DNA of 64,000 nucleotides from Maritimibacter harenae (GCF_009882975.1 NZ_WTUX01000019.1:130645-194644), one strand, 5' to 3'. Positions 1 to 10,493 are shown, numbered from the stretch's first letter. Translations and numbers: made by a program. The notes: a model not told the origin generated them from the sequence alone.

Positions 1-1
1 G

Positions 2-745
2 CACCTGGACCTGCCCGTGTTCAACTCGGTCCACGAGGCCAAGCACGAGACCGAGGCCAACGCTTCGGTGATCTACGTGCCGCCGCCCTTCGCCGCGGAC
101 TCGATCCTCGAGGCGATCGACGCCGAGATGGAGCTGATCGTGTGCATCACGGAGGGCATCCCGGTGCTCGACATGATGAAGGTCAAGCGCGCGCTCGAAG
201 GCTCCAAGTCGGTCCTGATCGGTCCGAACTGCCCGGGTGTCATCACGCCCGACGCCTGCAAGATCGGCATCATGCCCGGCCACATCCACAAGCGTGGCTC
301 GGTCGGCGTCGTGTCGCGCTCCGGCACGCTCACCTACGAGGCGGTCAAGCAGACCACCGACGTGGGGCTCGGCCAGTCGTCCTGCGTCGGCATCGGCGGC
401 GACCCCATCAAGGGCACCGAGCACATCGACGTGCTGGAATGGTTCCTCGCCGATGACGAGACCGAATCCATCATCATGATCGGCGAAATCGGCGGCTCCG
501 CCGAGGAAGAGGCCGCGCAGTTCCTGGCCGACGAAGCCAAGAAAGGCCGCAAGAAGCCGGTCGCGGGCTTCATCGCCGGGCGCACCGCGCCTCCGGGCCG
601 TCGCATGGGCCATGCCGGCGCGATCGTCGCTGGCGGCAAGGGCGGCGCCGATGACAAGATCGAAGCGATGAAATCCGCCGGGATCGTGGTGGCCGACAGC
701 CCCGCGCAGCTCGGCGAAGCCGTCCTGGAAGCGATCGGCAAGTAA
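2..745 (+). CDS. sucD: Succinyl-CoA synthetase (ADP-forming) alpha subunit, 5-prime truncated by the window edge
   Basis: The reading frame is open from the first bases, so the gene starts outside the window and only about the last 247 residues are visible. SucD is the CoA-binding, phosphohistidine-carrying subunit of the TCA-cycle enzyme that converts succinyl-CoA to succinate with substrate-level phosphorylation. The active-site histidine lies in the motif [16 protein letters not shown] (about nt 598-648), and the CoA-ligase segments IGPNCPGV and [10 protein letters not shown] are present. It is followed 59 nt later by sucA on the same strand, the usual alphaproteobacterial suc order. The identification is secure. 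Confidence 0.97.
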   Translation, partial: HLDLPVFNSVHEAKHETEANASVIYVPPPFAADSILEAIDAEMELIVCITEGIPVLDMMKVKRALEGSKSVLIGPNCPGVITPDACKIGIMPGHIHKRGSVGVVSRSGTLTYEAVKQTTDVGLGQSSCVGIGGDPIKGTEHIDVLEWFLADDETESIIMIGEIGGSAEEEAAQFLADEAKKGRKKPVAGFIAGRTAPPGRRMGHAGAIVAGGKGGADDKIEAMKSAGIVVADSPAQLGEAVLEAIGK

Positions 746-754
746 ATCCATCGT

Positions 755-779
755 GCGCGCCCGGATCGCCCGGGCGCGC
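755..779 (+). terminator. GC hairpin between sucD and sucA
   Basis: GCGCGCCCG (755-763) pairs perfectly with CGGGCGCGC (771-779) around a 7-nt loop. No T tract follows, so it is not a classical intrinsic terminator. In this position it could lower read-through into sucA or stabilise the 3-prime end of a processed sucCD transcript. The structure is seen; the role is inferred. Confidence 0.4.
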
Positions 780-804
780 GCATCCCCTTCTGTCAGGTGA
801 CGTC

Positions 805-3780
805 ATGACCGACCAAAGCCCCAACGACCAGTTCCACGCCTCTTCCTTCATGCAGGGGCACAACGCCGAGTATCTCGAACAGCTCTACGCCCGGTACGCC
901 AACGACCCGAACACGGTCGACGAGGCATGGCAGGCGTTCTTCCGCGAACTCGGGGATGACGAGGTGTCGGTCAAACGCGAGGCGCAGGGGCCCAGCTGGA
1001 TGCGCGCCGACTGGCCGCCGCAGCCTGATGACGAACTCACCCACGCGCTCGACGGCCAATGGCCTGCCGAGGTGGAGAAGGCGCCCAAGGACCTGGCGAA
1101 GAAGATCGCCGATACCGCGAAGAACCGCGAAATCGAGATCACCGAGGACGCGATCAAACGCGCCGTGCTCGACAGCGTGCGCGCGCTGATGCTCATCCGC
1201 GCCTACCGGATCCGCGGTCATCTCGTGGCCGACATCGACCCGCTGGGCATGCGCGACATGTCCCCCCATGCCGAGCTCGACCCGAAGAGCTACGGGTTCA
1301 ACGACGCCGACATGGACCGGCCGATCTTCCTCGACAAGGTCCTGGGGCTCGAAGTCGCCTCGATGCGCCAGATCATCGACATCGTGCGCGCGACCTACTG
1401 CGGCACCTTCGCGCTGCAATACATGCACATCTCGAACCCCGACGAAGCCGGGTGGCTCAAGGAGCGGATCGAGGGCTACGGCAAGGAGATCCGTTTCACC
1501 CGCGAAGGGCGCCGCGCGATCCTGAACAAGCTTGTCGAGGCCGAGGGCTTCGAGAAATTCCTTCACGTGAAGTACATGGGCACCAAGCGCTTCGGGCTCG
1601 ACGGCGGCGAGGCGGTGATCCCGGCGATGGAGCAGATCATCAAGCGCGGCGGCAACCTGGGTGTCGAGGAGGTCGTGGTCGGCATGCCGCACCGGGGCCG
1701 CCTGAACATCCTCGCCAATGTGATGAACAAACCCTACCGTGCGATCTTCAACGAATTCCAGGGCGGTAGCTTCAAACCGGAGGACGTGGACGGCTCCGGC
1801 GACGTGAAATACCACCTCGGCGCCTCCGCGGACCGGGAATTCGACGGCAACAACGTCCACCTGTCGCTGACCGCGAACCCCTCGCACCTCGAGGCGGTGA
1901 ACCCGGTCGTGCTGGGCAAGGCCCGCGCCAAGGGCGATCAGCTCAACGACCCCGAGCACAACAAGATCATCCCCGTGCTGCTGCACGGCGACGCGGCCTT
2001 CGCCGGCCAGGGCGTCGTCGCGGAATGTTTCCAGCTTTCGGGCATCCGCGGGCACCGCACCGGCGGCACCATCCACATCGTGGTGAACAACCAGATCGGC
2101 TTCACCACCGCGCCGCACTTCTCGCGCACCTCGCCCTATCCGACGGACCTTGCCCTGATGGTCGAGGCGCCGATCTTCCACGTGAACGGCGACGACCCCG
2201 AGGCCGTGGTCCACGCCGCCAAGGTGGCGACCGAGTTCCGCCAGAAGTTCCACAAGGACGTGGTGATCGACATCTTCTGCTACCGCCGCTTCGGCCACAA
2301 CGAGGGGGACGAACCGATGTTCACCAACCCCCTCATGTACAAGGAGATCAAGACCCACAAGTCGACCCTCCAGCTCTACACCGAGCGGCTGGTCAAGGAC
2401 GGTCTGATCCCCGAGGGCGAGATCGAGGACATGAAGGCGGCCTTCCAGGCCCACCTGAACGAGGAGTTCGAGGCGGGCAAGGAATACAAGCCCAACAAGG
2501 CCGACTGGCTCGACGGCCGCTGGTCCCACCTCGACAAGCAGGGCGAGGATTACCAGCGCGGCGAAACCGCTGTGTCCAAGGAGACCTTCGAAGAGGTCGG
2601 CAAGGCGCTCACCACGGCCCCCGATGGCTTTGCGCTCCACAAGACCGTGGGTCGGCTTCTCGACGCCAAGAAGCAGATGTTCGAAAGCGGTGAGGGTTTC
2701 GACTGGGCGACCGCCGAGGCGCTCGCCTTCGGGTCGCTTCTCACCGAGGGCTACCCGGTCCGGCTCGCCGGCCAGGACTCGGCCCGCGGCACGTTCTCGC
2801 AGCGCCACTCGGCGCTGGTGAACCAGGAGACCGAGGAGCGCTTCTACCCGCTCAACCACATCAAGTCCGGCCAGGCGCGCTACGAGGTCATCGACTCGAT
2901 GCTCTCGGAATACGCGGTGCTGGGCTTCGAATACGGCTACTCGCTGGCCGAGCCCAACGCGCTCACGCTCTGGGAAGCGCAGTTCGGCGACTTCGCCAAC
3001 GGCGCGCAGATCATGTTCGACCAGTTCATCAGCTCCGGTGAATCGAAGTGGCTGCGGATGTCCGGGCTCGTCTGCCTGCTGCCGCACGGCTACGAAGGGC
3101 AGGGGCCGGAACACTCCTCGGCCCGCCTCGAGCGGTTCCTGCAGATGTGCGGCGGCGACAACTGGATCGTGGCCAACTGCTCGACCCCGGCCAACTACTT
3201 CCACATCCTGCGCCGGCAGCTTCACCGCTCCTACCGCAAGCCGCTGATCCTGATGACGCCGAAATCGCTTCTGCGTCACAAGCTCTGCGTGTCGGACGCG
3301 GCCGACTTTACCACCGGCTCGTCCTTCCACCGCGTGCTGTGGGACGACGCCGACGGGCAGAAGGCGACCGGGCGCTCCAGCGCCAAGCTGAAGGCGGACG
3401 ACAAGATCAAGCGCGTCGTGATGTGTTCGGGCAAGGTCTACTACGACCTGCTGGAAGCGCGCGACGAGGCGGGGATCGACGACGTCTACCTGATGCGGGT
3501 CGAACAGTTCTACCCGTTCCCGGCGCTCAGCCTCGTGAAGGAGATGGAACGCTTCCCGCAGGCGGACGTGGTCTGGTGCCAGGAAGAACCCAAGAACCAG
3601 GGCGCCTGGTTCTTCATGGAGCCCAACATCGAATGGGTGCTCTCGCGCATCCGCGACGAGAATACCCGCCCGACCTACGCCGGTCGCGCCGCCTCGGCTT
3701 CGCCCGCAACGGGCCTCGCCAGCCAGCACAAAGCACAGCAAGCCGCGCTCGTGAACGACGCGCTGAACATCAAAGGATAA
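805..3780 (+). CDS. sucA: 2-oxoglutarate dehydrogenase E1 component (thiamine diphosphate dependent)
   Basis: The 991-residue length is typical of E1o. E1 decarboxylates 2-oxoglutarate on thiamine diphosphate and transfers the succinyl group to the E2 lipoyl arms. The N-terminal E1o peptide (about residues 9-45, SSFMQGHNAEYLEQLYARY) is the part known to dock E2. ThDP and metal-binding segments GDAAFAGQGVV (near 395) and VNNQIGFTT (near 427) and the motif FGHNEGDEP (near 497) are present. The start is the ATG at 805, after GTCAGGTGACGTC. The stop is only 6 nt before sucB, so the two are co-translated. Confidence 0.98.
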   Translation: MTDQSPNDQFHASSFMQGHNAEYLEQLYARYANDPNTVDEAWQAFFRELGDDEVSVKREAQGPSWMRADWPPQPDDELTHALDGQWPAEVEKAPKDLAKKIADTAKNREIEITEDAIKRAVLDSVRALMLIRAYRIRGHLVADIDPLGMRDMSPHAELDPKSYGFNDADMDRPIFLDKVLGLEVASMRQIIDIVRATYCGTFALQYMHISNPDEAGWLKERIEGYGKEIRFTREGRRAILNKLVEAEGFEKFLHVKYMGTKRFGLDGGEAVIPAMEQIIKRGGNLGVEEVVVGMPHRGRLNILANVMNKPYRAIFNEFQGGSFKPEDVDGSGDVKYHLGASADREFDGNNVHLSLTANPSHLEAVNPVVLGKARAKGDQLNDPEHNKIIPVLLHGDAAFAGQGVVAECFQLSGIRGHRTGGTIHIVVNNQIGFTTAPHFSRTSPYPTDLALMVEAPIFHVNGDDPEAVVHAAKVATEFRQKFHKDVVIDIFCYRRFGHNEGDEPMFTNPLMYKEIKTHKSTLQLYTERLVKDGLIPEGEIEDMKAAFQAHLNEEFEAGKEYKPNKADWLDGRWSHLDKQGEDYQRGETAVSKETFEEVGKALTTAPDGFALHKTVGRLLDAKKQMFESGEGFDWATAEALAFGSLLTEGYPVRLAGQDSARGTFSQRHSALVNQETEERFYPLNHIKSGQARYEVIDSMLSEYAVLGFEYGYSLAEPNALTLWEAQFGDFANGAQIMFDQFISSGESKWLRMSGLVCLLPHGYEGQGPEHSSARLERFLQMCGGDNWIVANCSTPANYFHILRRQLHRSYRKPLILMTPKSLLRHKLCVSDAADFTTGSSFHRVLWDDADGQKATGRSSAKLKADDKIKRVVMCSGKVYYDLLEARDEAGIDDVYLMRVEQFYPFPALSLVKEMERFPQADVVWCQEEPKNQGAWFFMEPNIEWVLSRIRDENTRPTYAGRAASASPATGLASQHKAQQAALVNDALNIKG

Positions 3781-3786
3781 GACCTG

Positions 3787-5319
3787 ATGAGCACCGAAGT
3801 CCGTGTTCCCACGCTTGGGGAAAGCGTCACCGAAGCCACCGTCGCAACGTGGTTCAAGAAACCGGGTGATGCCGTATCCGCCGATGAAATGCTCTGCGAG
3901 CTCGAGACCGACAAGGTGACCGTCGAGGTTCCGGCGCCCGCCGCCGGGACCCTGGGCGACATCGTCGCGAACGAAGGCGACACTGTCGGTGTCGACGCGC
4001 TGCTGGCCACCATCGAGGAAGGCGAAGGGGCCAAGCCCGCGCCGAAATCGGAGAAGGCCGAGGCACCCAAGGAAGAAGCCCCGGTCGAAAGCGCCGGCGG
4101 CGAGACCGTAGACATCATGGTCCCGGCCCTGGGTGAATCCGTGTCCGAGGCGACCGTCTCCACCTGGTTCAAGAAGGTCGGCGACAGCGTCGCGGCGGAC
4201 GAGATGCTGTGCGAGCTTGAAACCGACAAGGTCTCGGTCGAAGTGCCCGCGCCGTCCGCCGGCACCATCACCGAAATCCTCGCGGACGAGGGCGAAACGG
4301 TCTCGGCCGGCGGCAAGCTCGGCGTGCTGTCCTCCTCCGGCGCCGCCCCGGCGAAGAGCGCGTCGAAGGACGCGCCGGCCGCCGAAAGCGAGGCCCCGGC
4401 GAAGGCCGGCGACAAGGACGTGGAAGACGCGCCCTCGGCCAAGAAGATGATGGCCGAAGCCGGTCTCAAGCCCGAGGACGTGAAGGGCTCCGGCCGCGAC
4501 GGCCGGGTGATGAAGGAAGACGTGCAGGCCGCGATCTCGGCCTCCAAGTCCGCCTCCGCCCCGTCCTCCACGCCGGCCCCCGCCTCGGTCCCGCGCGCCC
4601 CGGTGGCCGCCGACGACGAGGCCCGCGAAGAGCGTGTCAAGATGACGCGCCTGCGCCAGACCATCGCGCGCCGCCTGAAGGACGCGCAGAACACCGCGGC
4701 CATGCTCACCACCTACAACGAGGTGGACATGACGGCGGTCATGGACCTGCGCAACGAGTACAAGGACCTGTTCCAGAAGAAGCACGGCATCAAGCTCGGC
4801 TTCATGTCCTTCTTCGTGAAGGCCTGCTGCCACGCGCTCAAGGAAGTGCCCGAGGTGAACGCAGAGATCGACGGCACCGACATCATCTACAAGAACTACG
4901 TCCACATGGGCGTGGCCGTCGGCACTCCGAACGGCCTGGTCGTTCCGGTCGTGCGCGACGCCGACCAGATGTCGTTCCACCGGATCGAGGGCACGATCAA
5001 CGACATGGGCAAGCGCGCCCGTGACGGCAAGCTCTCGATGGCCGAGATGCAGGGCGGCTCGTTCACCATCTCGAACGGCGGCGTCTACGGGTCGCTCATG
5101 TCCTCGCCGATCCTGAACCCGCCGCAGTCGGGCATCCTCGGCATGCACAAGATCCAGGAACGGCCGATGGTCGTCGACGGCGAGATCAAGATCCGCCCGA
5201 TGATGTACCTGGCGCTGAGCTACGACCACCGCATCGTCGACGGCAAGGGCGCCGTGACCTTCCTCGTGCGCGTCAAGGAAGCGCTCGAGGATCCCCGCCG
5301 CCTGCTGATGGACCTGTGA
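3787..5319 (+). CDS. sucB: Dihydrolipoyllysine-residue succinyltransferase (E2 of 2-oxoglutarate dehydrogenase) with two lipoyl domains
   Basis: E2o carries the swinging lipoyl arm and transfers succinyl to CoA. Unlike the single-lipoyl enterobacterial E2o, this 510-residue protein has two tandem lipoyl domains, about residues 2-75 and 109-180. Their lipoyl lysines lie in LCELETDKV at K43 and K148. Ala/Pro/Glu-rich linkers follow each domain. A peripheral-subunit-binding domain lies near 212-250 ([13 protein letters not shown]). The CAT catalytic domain runs to the end with the active-site motif DHRIVDG near 480. The gene begins 6 nt after sucA. Two lipoyl domains may simply be the rule in Rhodobacteraceae. 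Confidence 0.97.
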   Translation: MSTEVRVPTLGESVTEATVATWFKKPGDAVSADEMLCELETDKVTVEVPAPAAGTLGDIVANEGDTVGVDALLATIEEGEGAKPAPKSEKAEAPKEEAPVESAGGETVDIMVPALGESVSEATVSTWFKKVGDSVAADEMLCELETDKVSVEVPAPSAGTITEILADEGETVSAGGKLGVLSSSGAAPAKSASKDAPAAESEAPAKAGDKDVEDAPSAKKMMAEAGLKPEDVKGSGRDGRVMKEDVQAAISASKSASAPSSTPAPASVPRAPVAADDEAREERVKMTRLRQTIARRLKDAQNTAAMLTTYNEVDMTAVMDLRNEYKDLFQKKHGIKLGFMSFFVKACCHALKEVPEVNAEIDGTDIIYKNYVHMGVAVGTPNGLVVPVVRDADQMSFHRIEGTINDMGKRARDGKLSMAEMQGGSFTISNGGVYGSLMSSPILNPPQSGILGMHKIQERPMVVDGEIKIRPMMYLALSYDHRIVDGKGAVTFLVRVKEALEDPRRLLMDL

Positions 5320-5375
5320 GCGCGGGGTGGGTGATCACCCACCCCTTGAGCGCCCCCGCAACGGAGGCCTTATGA

Positions 5376-5777
5376 ATGTCCATGGCGCTCATCGGATTGG
5401 TCGGACTGGCGGTGCTGGTCCTCGTCCATGTGAGCGTGGACAGCTTCCTTCTGAAAGGCAGCGTGGGCAACGCCTGGACCGTGGGCCCACGCGACACGCC
5501 GCCCGAAGCCGGCCCGATGGCCGGCCGGGCGCACCGCGCATTGTGGAACCTTCTGGAAACCGCCCCCGCCTTCCTCGCGCTTGCCCTGGTGGCCGAGCTG
5601 TCGGGGCGCGGTGGTGCATGGACCCAGTGGGGCGTTTGGCTCTACCTTGGGGGACGGGCGGCCTATCTGCCGGCCTACCTGAGCGGCCTGCCGTGGCTGC
5701 GCACGGTGATCTGGCAGGTCGCGACGTTGGGCATCGTCGCCCTACTGGTCGGGGTGACCTTCGTGACGAGGAGCTGA
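5376..5777 (+). CDS. MAPEG-family membrane protein
   Basis: A 133-residue protein with about four hydrophobic segments, resembling MAPEG (membrane-associated eicosanoid/glutathione metabolism) proteins. Support comes from an N-terminal helix, then a basic region followed by R-A-x-x-N-x-x-E-x-x-P (RALWNLLETAPAF), and a Y-x-x-x-R-A-x-Y element (YLGGRAAYLPAY). The start is the ATG at 5376, 8 nt after GGAGG at 5363. It lies 56 nt downstream of sucB and one nt before the next small gene, in a three-gene insertion ahead of lpdA. Its substrate cannot be told from sequence. Confidence 0.72.
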   Translation: MSMALIGLVGLAVLVLVHVSVDSFLLKGSVGNAWTVGPRDTPPEAGPMAGRAHRALWNLLETAPAFLALALVAELSGRGGAWTQWGVWLYLGGRAAYLPAYLSGLPWLRTVIWQVATLGIVALLVGVTFVTRS

Positions 5778-5778
5778 C

Positions 5779-6021
5779 ATGAGCGCTGAAGACAAGAAAC
5801 CGAAAGCGCCCGCCGGCCTCGCCACGTCGGCCCAGATCCTGCGCAACTGGGCCCTGCGCGTCGCCGTGTTCAGCGTGCTGGCCTATTTCGTGGTGACCTC
5901 GAGCGACACGGACGCGCGCACCATGTGGGTGATCGTGGCGGCCTATGCCGCGATCTCGCTCGCCATGGCGTTCGGCTTTCGCGCCTACACGAAGCGGCGC
6001 CTGGAAGGGAAGGACGAATGA
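5779..6021 (+). CDS. Small two-helix membrane protein of unknown function
   Basis: An 80-residue protein with a charged N-terminus (MSAEDKKPKAP) and two predicted transmembrane helices (about residues 25-43 and 50-68), ending in a basic, charged tail. It starts at ATG 5779, one nt after the upstream MAPEG stop. Its own TGA overlaps the ATG of the next MAPEG gene (ATGA). This tight packing between two MAPEG-like genes suggests a partner or accessory subunit. I do not recognise the family. Confidence 0.75.
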   Translation: MSAEDKKPKAPAGLATSAQILRNWALRVAVFSVLAYFVVTSSDTDARTMWVIVAAYAAISLAMAFGFRAYTKRRLEGKDE

Positions 6022-6428
6022 CCCCGGAACTCACCGTTCTCGCGCTCGCCGCGCTGCTGCAGGCCGTGCAGTTCGCGCTCATGGCGATCCCGGCCAACAT
6101 CGAGCTCGGCGTCGGCAAGACCACGTCGCCGCGCGACGCCTCGCGGCTCAAGACTCCGCTGTTCGACCAGGTCTCGGACGGGACGGGGCGGCTGGTGCGC
6201 GCCTTCAACAATCACTTCGAGGCGCTCATCCTTTTCACCATCGCGGTGGTGATCGTATCCATTTCGGATCAATCGACCCTTTTCACGGCCGTTTGCGCGT
6301 GGGTCTATCTCGCCGCGCGTGTGCTCTATGTCGCGGCCTACTATTTCGGTTGGGCGCCCTGGCGCTCGTACATCTTCTTCGTCGGGTTCCTCGCGACCTT
6401 CCTGATGATCCTCGCCGCGCTGGTGTGA
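6018..6428 (+). CDS. MAPEG-family membrane protein (second copy)
   Basis: A 136-residue membrane protein with about four helices. The MAPEG-like core RLVRAFNNHFEALILFTIAV (a conserved N-x-x-E inside a helix) is followed by YLAARVLYVAAYYFGWAPWRS near the C-terminus. The ATG at 6018 overlaps the previous stop as ATGA. An earlier in-frame ATG at 5925 would run through the upstream gene and is rejected. It is clearly related to the MAPEG gene at 5376, so the pair probably arose by duplication. Its cellular substrate is unknown. Confidence 0.8.
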   Translation: MTPELTVLALAALLQAVQFALMAIPANIELGVGKTTSPRDASRLKTPLFDQVSDGTGRLVRAFNNHFEALILFTIAVVIVSISDQSTLFTAVCAWVYLAARVLYVAAYYFGWAPWRSYIFFVGFLATFLMILAALV

Positions 6429-6489
6429 CGGCGGGGAACGAACCATACGCATGCCCGGAGCACCGGACAAAACGCCAAAGGAGTAAGTC

Positions 6490-7875
<1,386 letters not shown>

Positions 7876-7884
7876 GAAAGTGTT

Positions 7885-7909
7885 GCGCCGCGGGCTTCGT
7901 CCGCGGCGC
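7885..7909 (+). terminator. Hairpin just after lpdA
   Basis: GCGCCGCGG (7885-7893) and CCGCGGCGC (7901-7909) form a perfect 9-bp stem with a 7-nt GCTTCGT loop, 9 nt after the lpdA stop. There is no T tract. It is the first of several stacked hairpins in the lpdA 3-prime region and may terminate or protect the suc operon transcript. Confidence 0.5.
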
Positions 7910-7951
7910 GGTGTCCTGCCCGGATTCCTGCGCCGGGAGACATGCGCCGCA

Positions 7952-8016
7952 GGGGGCTGTCTGCCCCCTCGCGGCTTCGCCGCTCACCCCCGAAGGTATT
8001 TCAGAAACAGAGAAGG
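7952..8016 (+). repeat. Two-hairpin plus GTATTT intergenic element, copy 1 (after lpdA)
   Basis: GGGGGC (7952-7957) pairs with GCCCCC (7963-7968), then GCGGC-TTC-GCCGC (7971-7983). A C tract follows, then CGAAGGTATTT and the purine-rich tail CAGAAACAGAGAAGG. Three other copies occur in the window. All lie 3-prime of a gene and in that gene's orientation, here lpdA. It is neither coding nor flanked by target duplications. Confidence 0.75.
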
Positions 8017-8026
8017 ACCGGGTCCA

Positions 8027-8049
8027 CCCCCTGTGCCGGGCACAGGGGG
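8027..8049. other. Perfect 10-bp stem hairpin in the lpdA/aminotransferase gap
   Basis: CCCCCTGTGC (8027-8036) and GCACAGGGGG (8040-8049) are exact inverse complements with a 3-nt loop. It sits between two oppositely oriented copies of the GTATTT element, in the middle of the 427-nt convergent gap 7876-8302. That gap holds hairpins and repeats but no credible gene. It may act as a bidirectional terminator. Confidence 0.5.
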
Positions 8050-8134
8050 CTTCTCCGTTTACGTCCATCGGCACCTCTGCCTGTGACGCGCTGCCATCAT
8101 GACGCGTTAACCTTAATGATCGGTAAAGGGACGT

Positions 8135-8202
8135 CTTCTTCGTTTCGGAAATACCTCGGGGGGACGCCGGACGCCCTGGCGTGCGGCGTGGGGCGGAGCC
8201 CC
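8135..8202 (-). repeat. Two-hairpin plus GTATTT intergenic element, copy 2 (after the aminotransferase)
   Basis: Read on the minus strand: GGGGC-TCC-GCCCC (8202-8190), then an imperfect GC hairpin (8189-8166), then CCCCCCGAGGTATTTCCG and the tail GAAACGAAGAAG ending at 8135. It has the architecture and tail of copy 1 in inverse orientation. It follows the leftward aminotransferase gene after that gene's own terminator. Confidence 0.72.
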
Positions 8203-8240
8203 CCGCGGCCTTGATCAAGGTCGAAAGTGGGGGGGCGGAA

Positions 8241-8270
8241 CGCAAAACGCCGCGCCCGAAGGGCGCGGCG
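8241..8270 (-). terminator. Intrinsic-type terminator of the aminotransferase gene
   Basis: CGCCGCGCCC (8248-8257) pairs with GGGCGCGGCG (8261-8270), a 10-bp perfect stem with a 3-nt loop. On the minus strand the tail is TTTTGCGTT. It begins 33 nt beyond the stop of the leftward aminotransferase gene, as expected for its rho-independent terminator. Confidence 0.72.
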
Positions 8271-8302
8271 CGCGGCGGCGGCGAAGCCGGCGCAAGTCCG
8301 GG

Positions 8303-9487
8303 TCAGACGCCCGCGTCGACGATCGCGTCGGCGAGAATGTCCACCGTGTCCTTGTTCAGGCCGGCGATGTTCATGCGGCTGTCGCCGACCATGTAGATCC
8401 CGTGCTTTTCCTTCATCGCGTTTACCTGCTCCGGCGTCGCGCCGAGGCGCGAGAACATGCCGCGGTGCTCGGCGATGAAGCCGAACCGGTCGGAGCCGGT
8501 ACGCGCCTGCAGCGCCTCGGCCAGTTGCTTGCGCAGGGCGAGCATCGTGGTGCGCACGTCCTCGAGCTCGGATTCCCAGTCGGCGCGCAGCGTGGGGTCG
8601 TCGAGGATCATCTGCACCACGCGGGCGCCGTGGTCAGGCGGAAAGGAGAAGTTCTGCCGGTTCAGGTGCGTCAGGTTCTGCTGCGTCACCGTCTTGAGCT
8701 TCTCGTCCGGCGTTTTCGCCATCAGGAGGCCGGTGCGTTCACGGTAGACACCGAAGTTCTTGGAGCAGCTCGCCGCGATCAGTGCCTCGTCCAGCGTCGA
8801 GGCCACGTGGCGCACGCCGGCCGCGTCCGCTTCGAGCCCGTCGCCGAAGCCCTGGTAGGCGATGTCGATGAGCGGCAGCGCACCCTTCTTGCCGAGAAGC
8901 TCGGTGACTTCACGCCATTGCTCGAGGTTCAGGTTGGCACCTGTCGGGTTGTGGCAGCAGCCGTGCAGGATGACCACGTCGCCCTGCTTGACGCCGTCGA
9001 GGTCGGACATCATCGCGCCGAAGTCGACCGCGCGGGTGTCGTTGTCGAAGTAGCTGTATTCGACCATCGGCAACTTGAGGTGCTTGATGATCGACAGGTG
9101 GTTCGGCCAGGTCGGCTGCGACACCCAGATGGTCACGTCCGGGTTTGCCATCTTGGCCAGTTCCAGCGCCTGGTGGATCGCGCCGGTGCCGCCGGGCTGG
9201 GCGGCGCCGGCAAGCCGGTCGGCCTCGACCGCGTCGCCCAGCACGAGGCCCGACAGCGCGTTCACGAAGGCCGGGTCACCGGCCAGCGCCGTGTAGCTCT
9301 TGGTCGTCTCGGTATCGATCAGCCGCTGCTCGGCCGCCTTCACGGCGCGCATTACCGGGGTGTTGCCGGTCGGGTCCTTGTAGACGCCGACACCGAGGTC
9401 GACCTTGGTGTCGCGCGGGTCCTCGCGGTATTCGACCATGAGCGCCATGATCTTGTCCTGCGCCTGTGCATTCAGATGTTCGAACAT
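8303..9487 (-). CDS. Aspartate/aromatic amino acid aminotransferase (class I, AspC/TyrB type)
   Basis: A 394-residue PLP enzyme opening MFEHLNAQAQDKIMALM and DLGVGVYKDPTGNTPV, the signature of the AspC/TyrB branch of class I aminotransferases. The Schiff-base lysine is in SCSKNFGVYRERTG near residue 240, and the cofactor-binding HGCCHNPTGANL is present. Substrates are probably aspartate and aromatic amino acids with 2-oxoglutarate. Sequence alone does not separate aspC from tyrB, so no symbol is given. It lies 39 nt downstream of sseA on the same strand. Coupling to 3-mercaptopyruvate metabolism (cysteine transamination feeding SseA) is a plausible inference. Confidence 0.92.
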   Translation of the reverse strand: MFEHLNAQAQDKIMALMVEYREDPRDTKVDLGVGVYKDPTGNTPVMRAVKAAEQRLIDTETTKSYTALAGDPAFVNALSGLVLGDAVEADRLAGAAQPGGTGAIHQALELAKMANPDVTIWVSQPTWPNHLSIIKHLKLPMVEYSYFDNDTRAVDFGAMMSDLDGVKQGDVVILHGCCHNPTGANLNLEQWREVTELLGKKGALPLIDIAYQGFGDGLEADAAGVRHVASTLDEALIAASCSKNFGVYRERTGLLMAKTPDEKLKTVTQQNLTHLNRQNFSFPPDHGARVVQMILDDPTLRADWESELEDVRTTMLALRKQLAEALQARTGSDRFGFIAEHRGMFSRLGATPEQVNAMKEKHGIYMVGDSRMNIAGLNKDTVDILADAIVDAGV

Positions 9488-9526
9488 CTCGTCTCTCCGG
9501 GTTTCGGCCGATGTGGCCGGTCAATG

Positions 9527-10384
9527 TCACGCGTCGCCGGTGGCGACCTTCAGATCGTTGTACATGCCCCATTCGGCCCAGGATCCGTCGTAGATCGCAT
9601 GCCGCGGGTGCCCGAGCCGGGCGAGCGCCAGGTCGAGGACCGCCGCCGTCACGCCCGACCCGCAGGACGAGATGACGGGTTTGCCGAGATCCACGCCGGC
9701 CCCTTCGAAGGCCGCACGCAGGGCGCTGTCGTCCTTCATGGTGCCGTCCGCGTCGATGAGGTCGCGGAAGCACAGGTTCTTCGAACCGGGTATATGGCCC
9801 GAGCGCAGCCCCTCGCGCGGTTCCGGGGCTTCGCCGCGGAACCGGTCGCCAGAGCGGGCGTCGACGATCTGCCAGTCGCCCAGCTTGGCGGCCGCGGCCA
9901 CCTGGGTCACGTCCTTCACGAGGTCGGCCTGGCGCGACACCGTCATGTGGCGGTCGCGGATGACCGGGGGCATGTCCTCGGTCGGGCGGCCTTCGGCGAC
10001 CCATTTCGGCAGACCGCCGTCGAGCACGGCGACATCGGTCTTGCCCATCAGGCGGAAGGTCCACCAGACGCGCGGGGCCGAGAACAGCCCGACGGTGTCA
10101 TAGACCACCACCTGGTGGCCGTCGCCGATCCCCATCGCGCGCATGCGCGACATGAACTTCTCGACCGGCGGGACCATGTGCGGCAGGTCCGAGCGCTGGT
10201 CGGAAATCTCGTCGATGTCGAAGAACCGTGCGCCGGGGATGTGGACCTGGTCGTATTCCGCCTTCGGGTCGCGTTCCGCGTCGGGCATGTGCCACGACGC
10301 GTCGATGACGCGCAGGTCGGGATCGTTCAGGTGCCGGGCCAGCCATTCGGTCGAAACCAGCGTTTTCGGGTCGTCCTGGGCCAT
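9527..10384 (-). CDS. sseA: 3-mercaptopyruvate sulfurtransferase (two rhodanese domains)
   Basis: A 285-residue protein with two tandem rhodanese folds: an inactive N-terminal one (ending near 140) and a catalytic C-terminal one. The active-site loop SCGSGVTAAV near residue 240 has the CG-S-G-V form typical of mercaptopyruvate rather than thiosulfate sulfurtransferases. It transfers sulfane sulfur from 3-mercaptopyruvate to a thiol acceptor in the cytoplasm. It lies upstream of, and on the same strand as, the aminotransferase that could supply mercaptopyruvate from cysteine. Confidence 0.9.
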   Translation of the reverse strand: MAQDDPKTLVSTEWLARHLNDPDLRVIDASWHMPDAERDPKAEYDQVHIPGARFFDIDEISDQRSDLPHMVPPVEKFMSRMRAMGIGDGHQVVVYDTVGLFSAPRVWWTFRLMGKTDVAVLDGGLPKWVAEGRPTEDMPPVIRDRHMTVSRQADLVKDVTQVAAAAKLGDWQIVDARSGDRFRGEAPEPREGLRSGHIPGSKNLCFRDLIDADGTMKDDSALRAAFEGAGVDLGKPVISSCGSGVTAAVLDLALARLGHPRHAIYDGSWAEWGMYNDLKVATGDA

Positions 10385-10493
10385 TCGTCCGCCTCGTTCT
10401 GGGGTCGCTCTTGCCTAGCGTCGGGGCGCGCGGGTGGCAAGGGGGCGCAACGTGGCGGAACCGGGGCGGGGCGGACGGGAGCGTGCGGGGCGG

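Noticed and set aside
793-5229. 1478-residue minus-strand open frame across sucA and sucB
   Set aside because: It is the antisense shadow of two certain genes. Its sequence is repetitive His/Asp/Arg/Val-rich, as expected for the complement of GC-rich codons, and it matches no family.
7876-8302. Mobile element between inverted GTATTT repeats
   Set aside because: The inverse copies flank only hairpins. There is no transposase and no target duplication, and other single copies occur elsewhere after genes.
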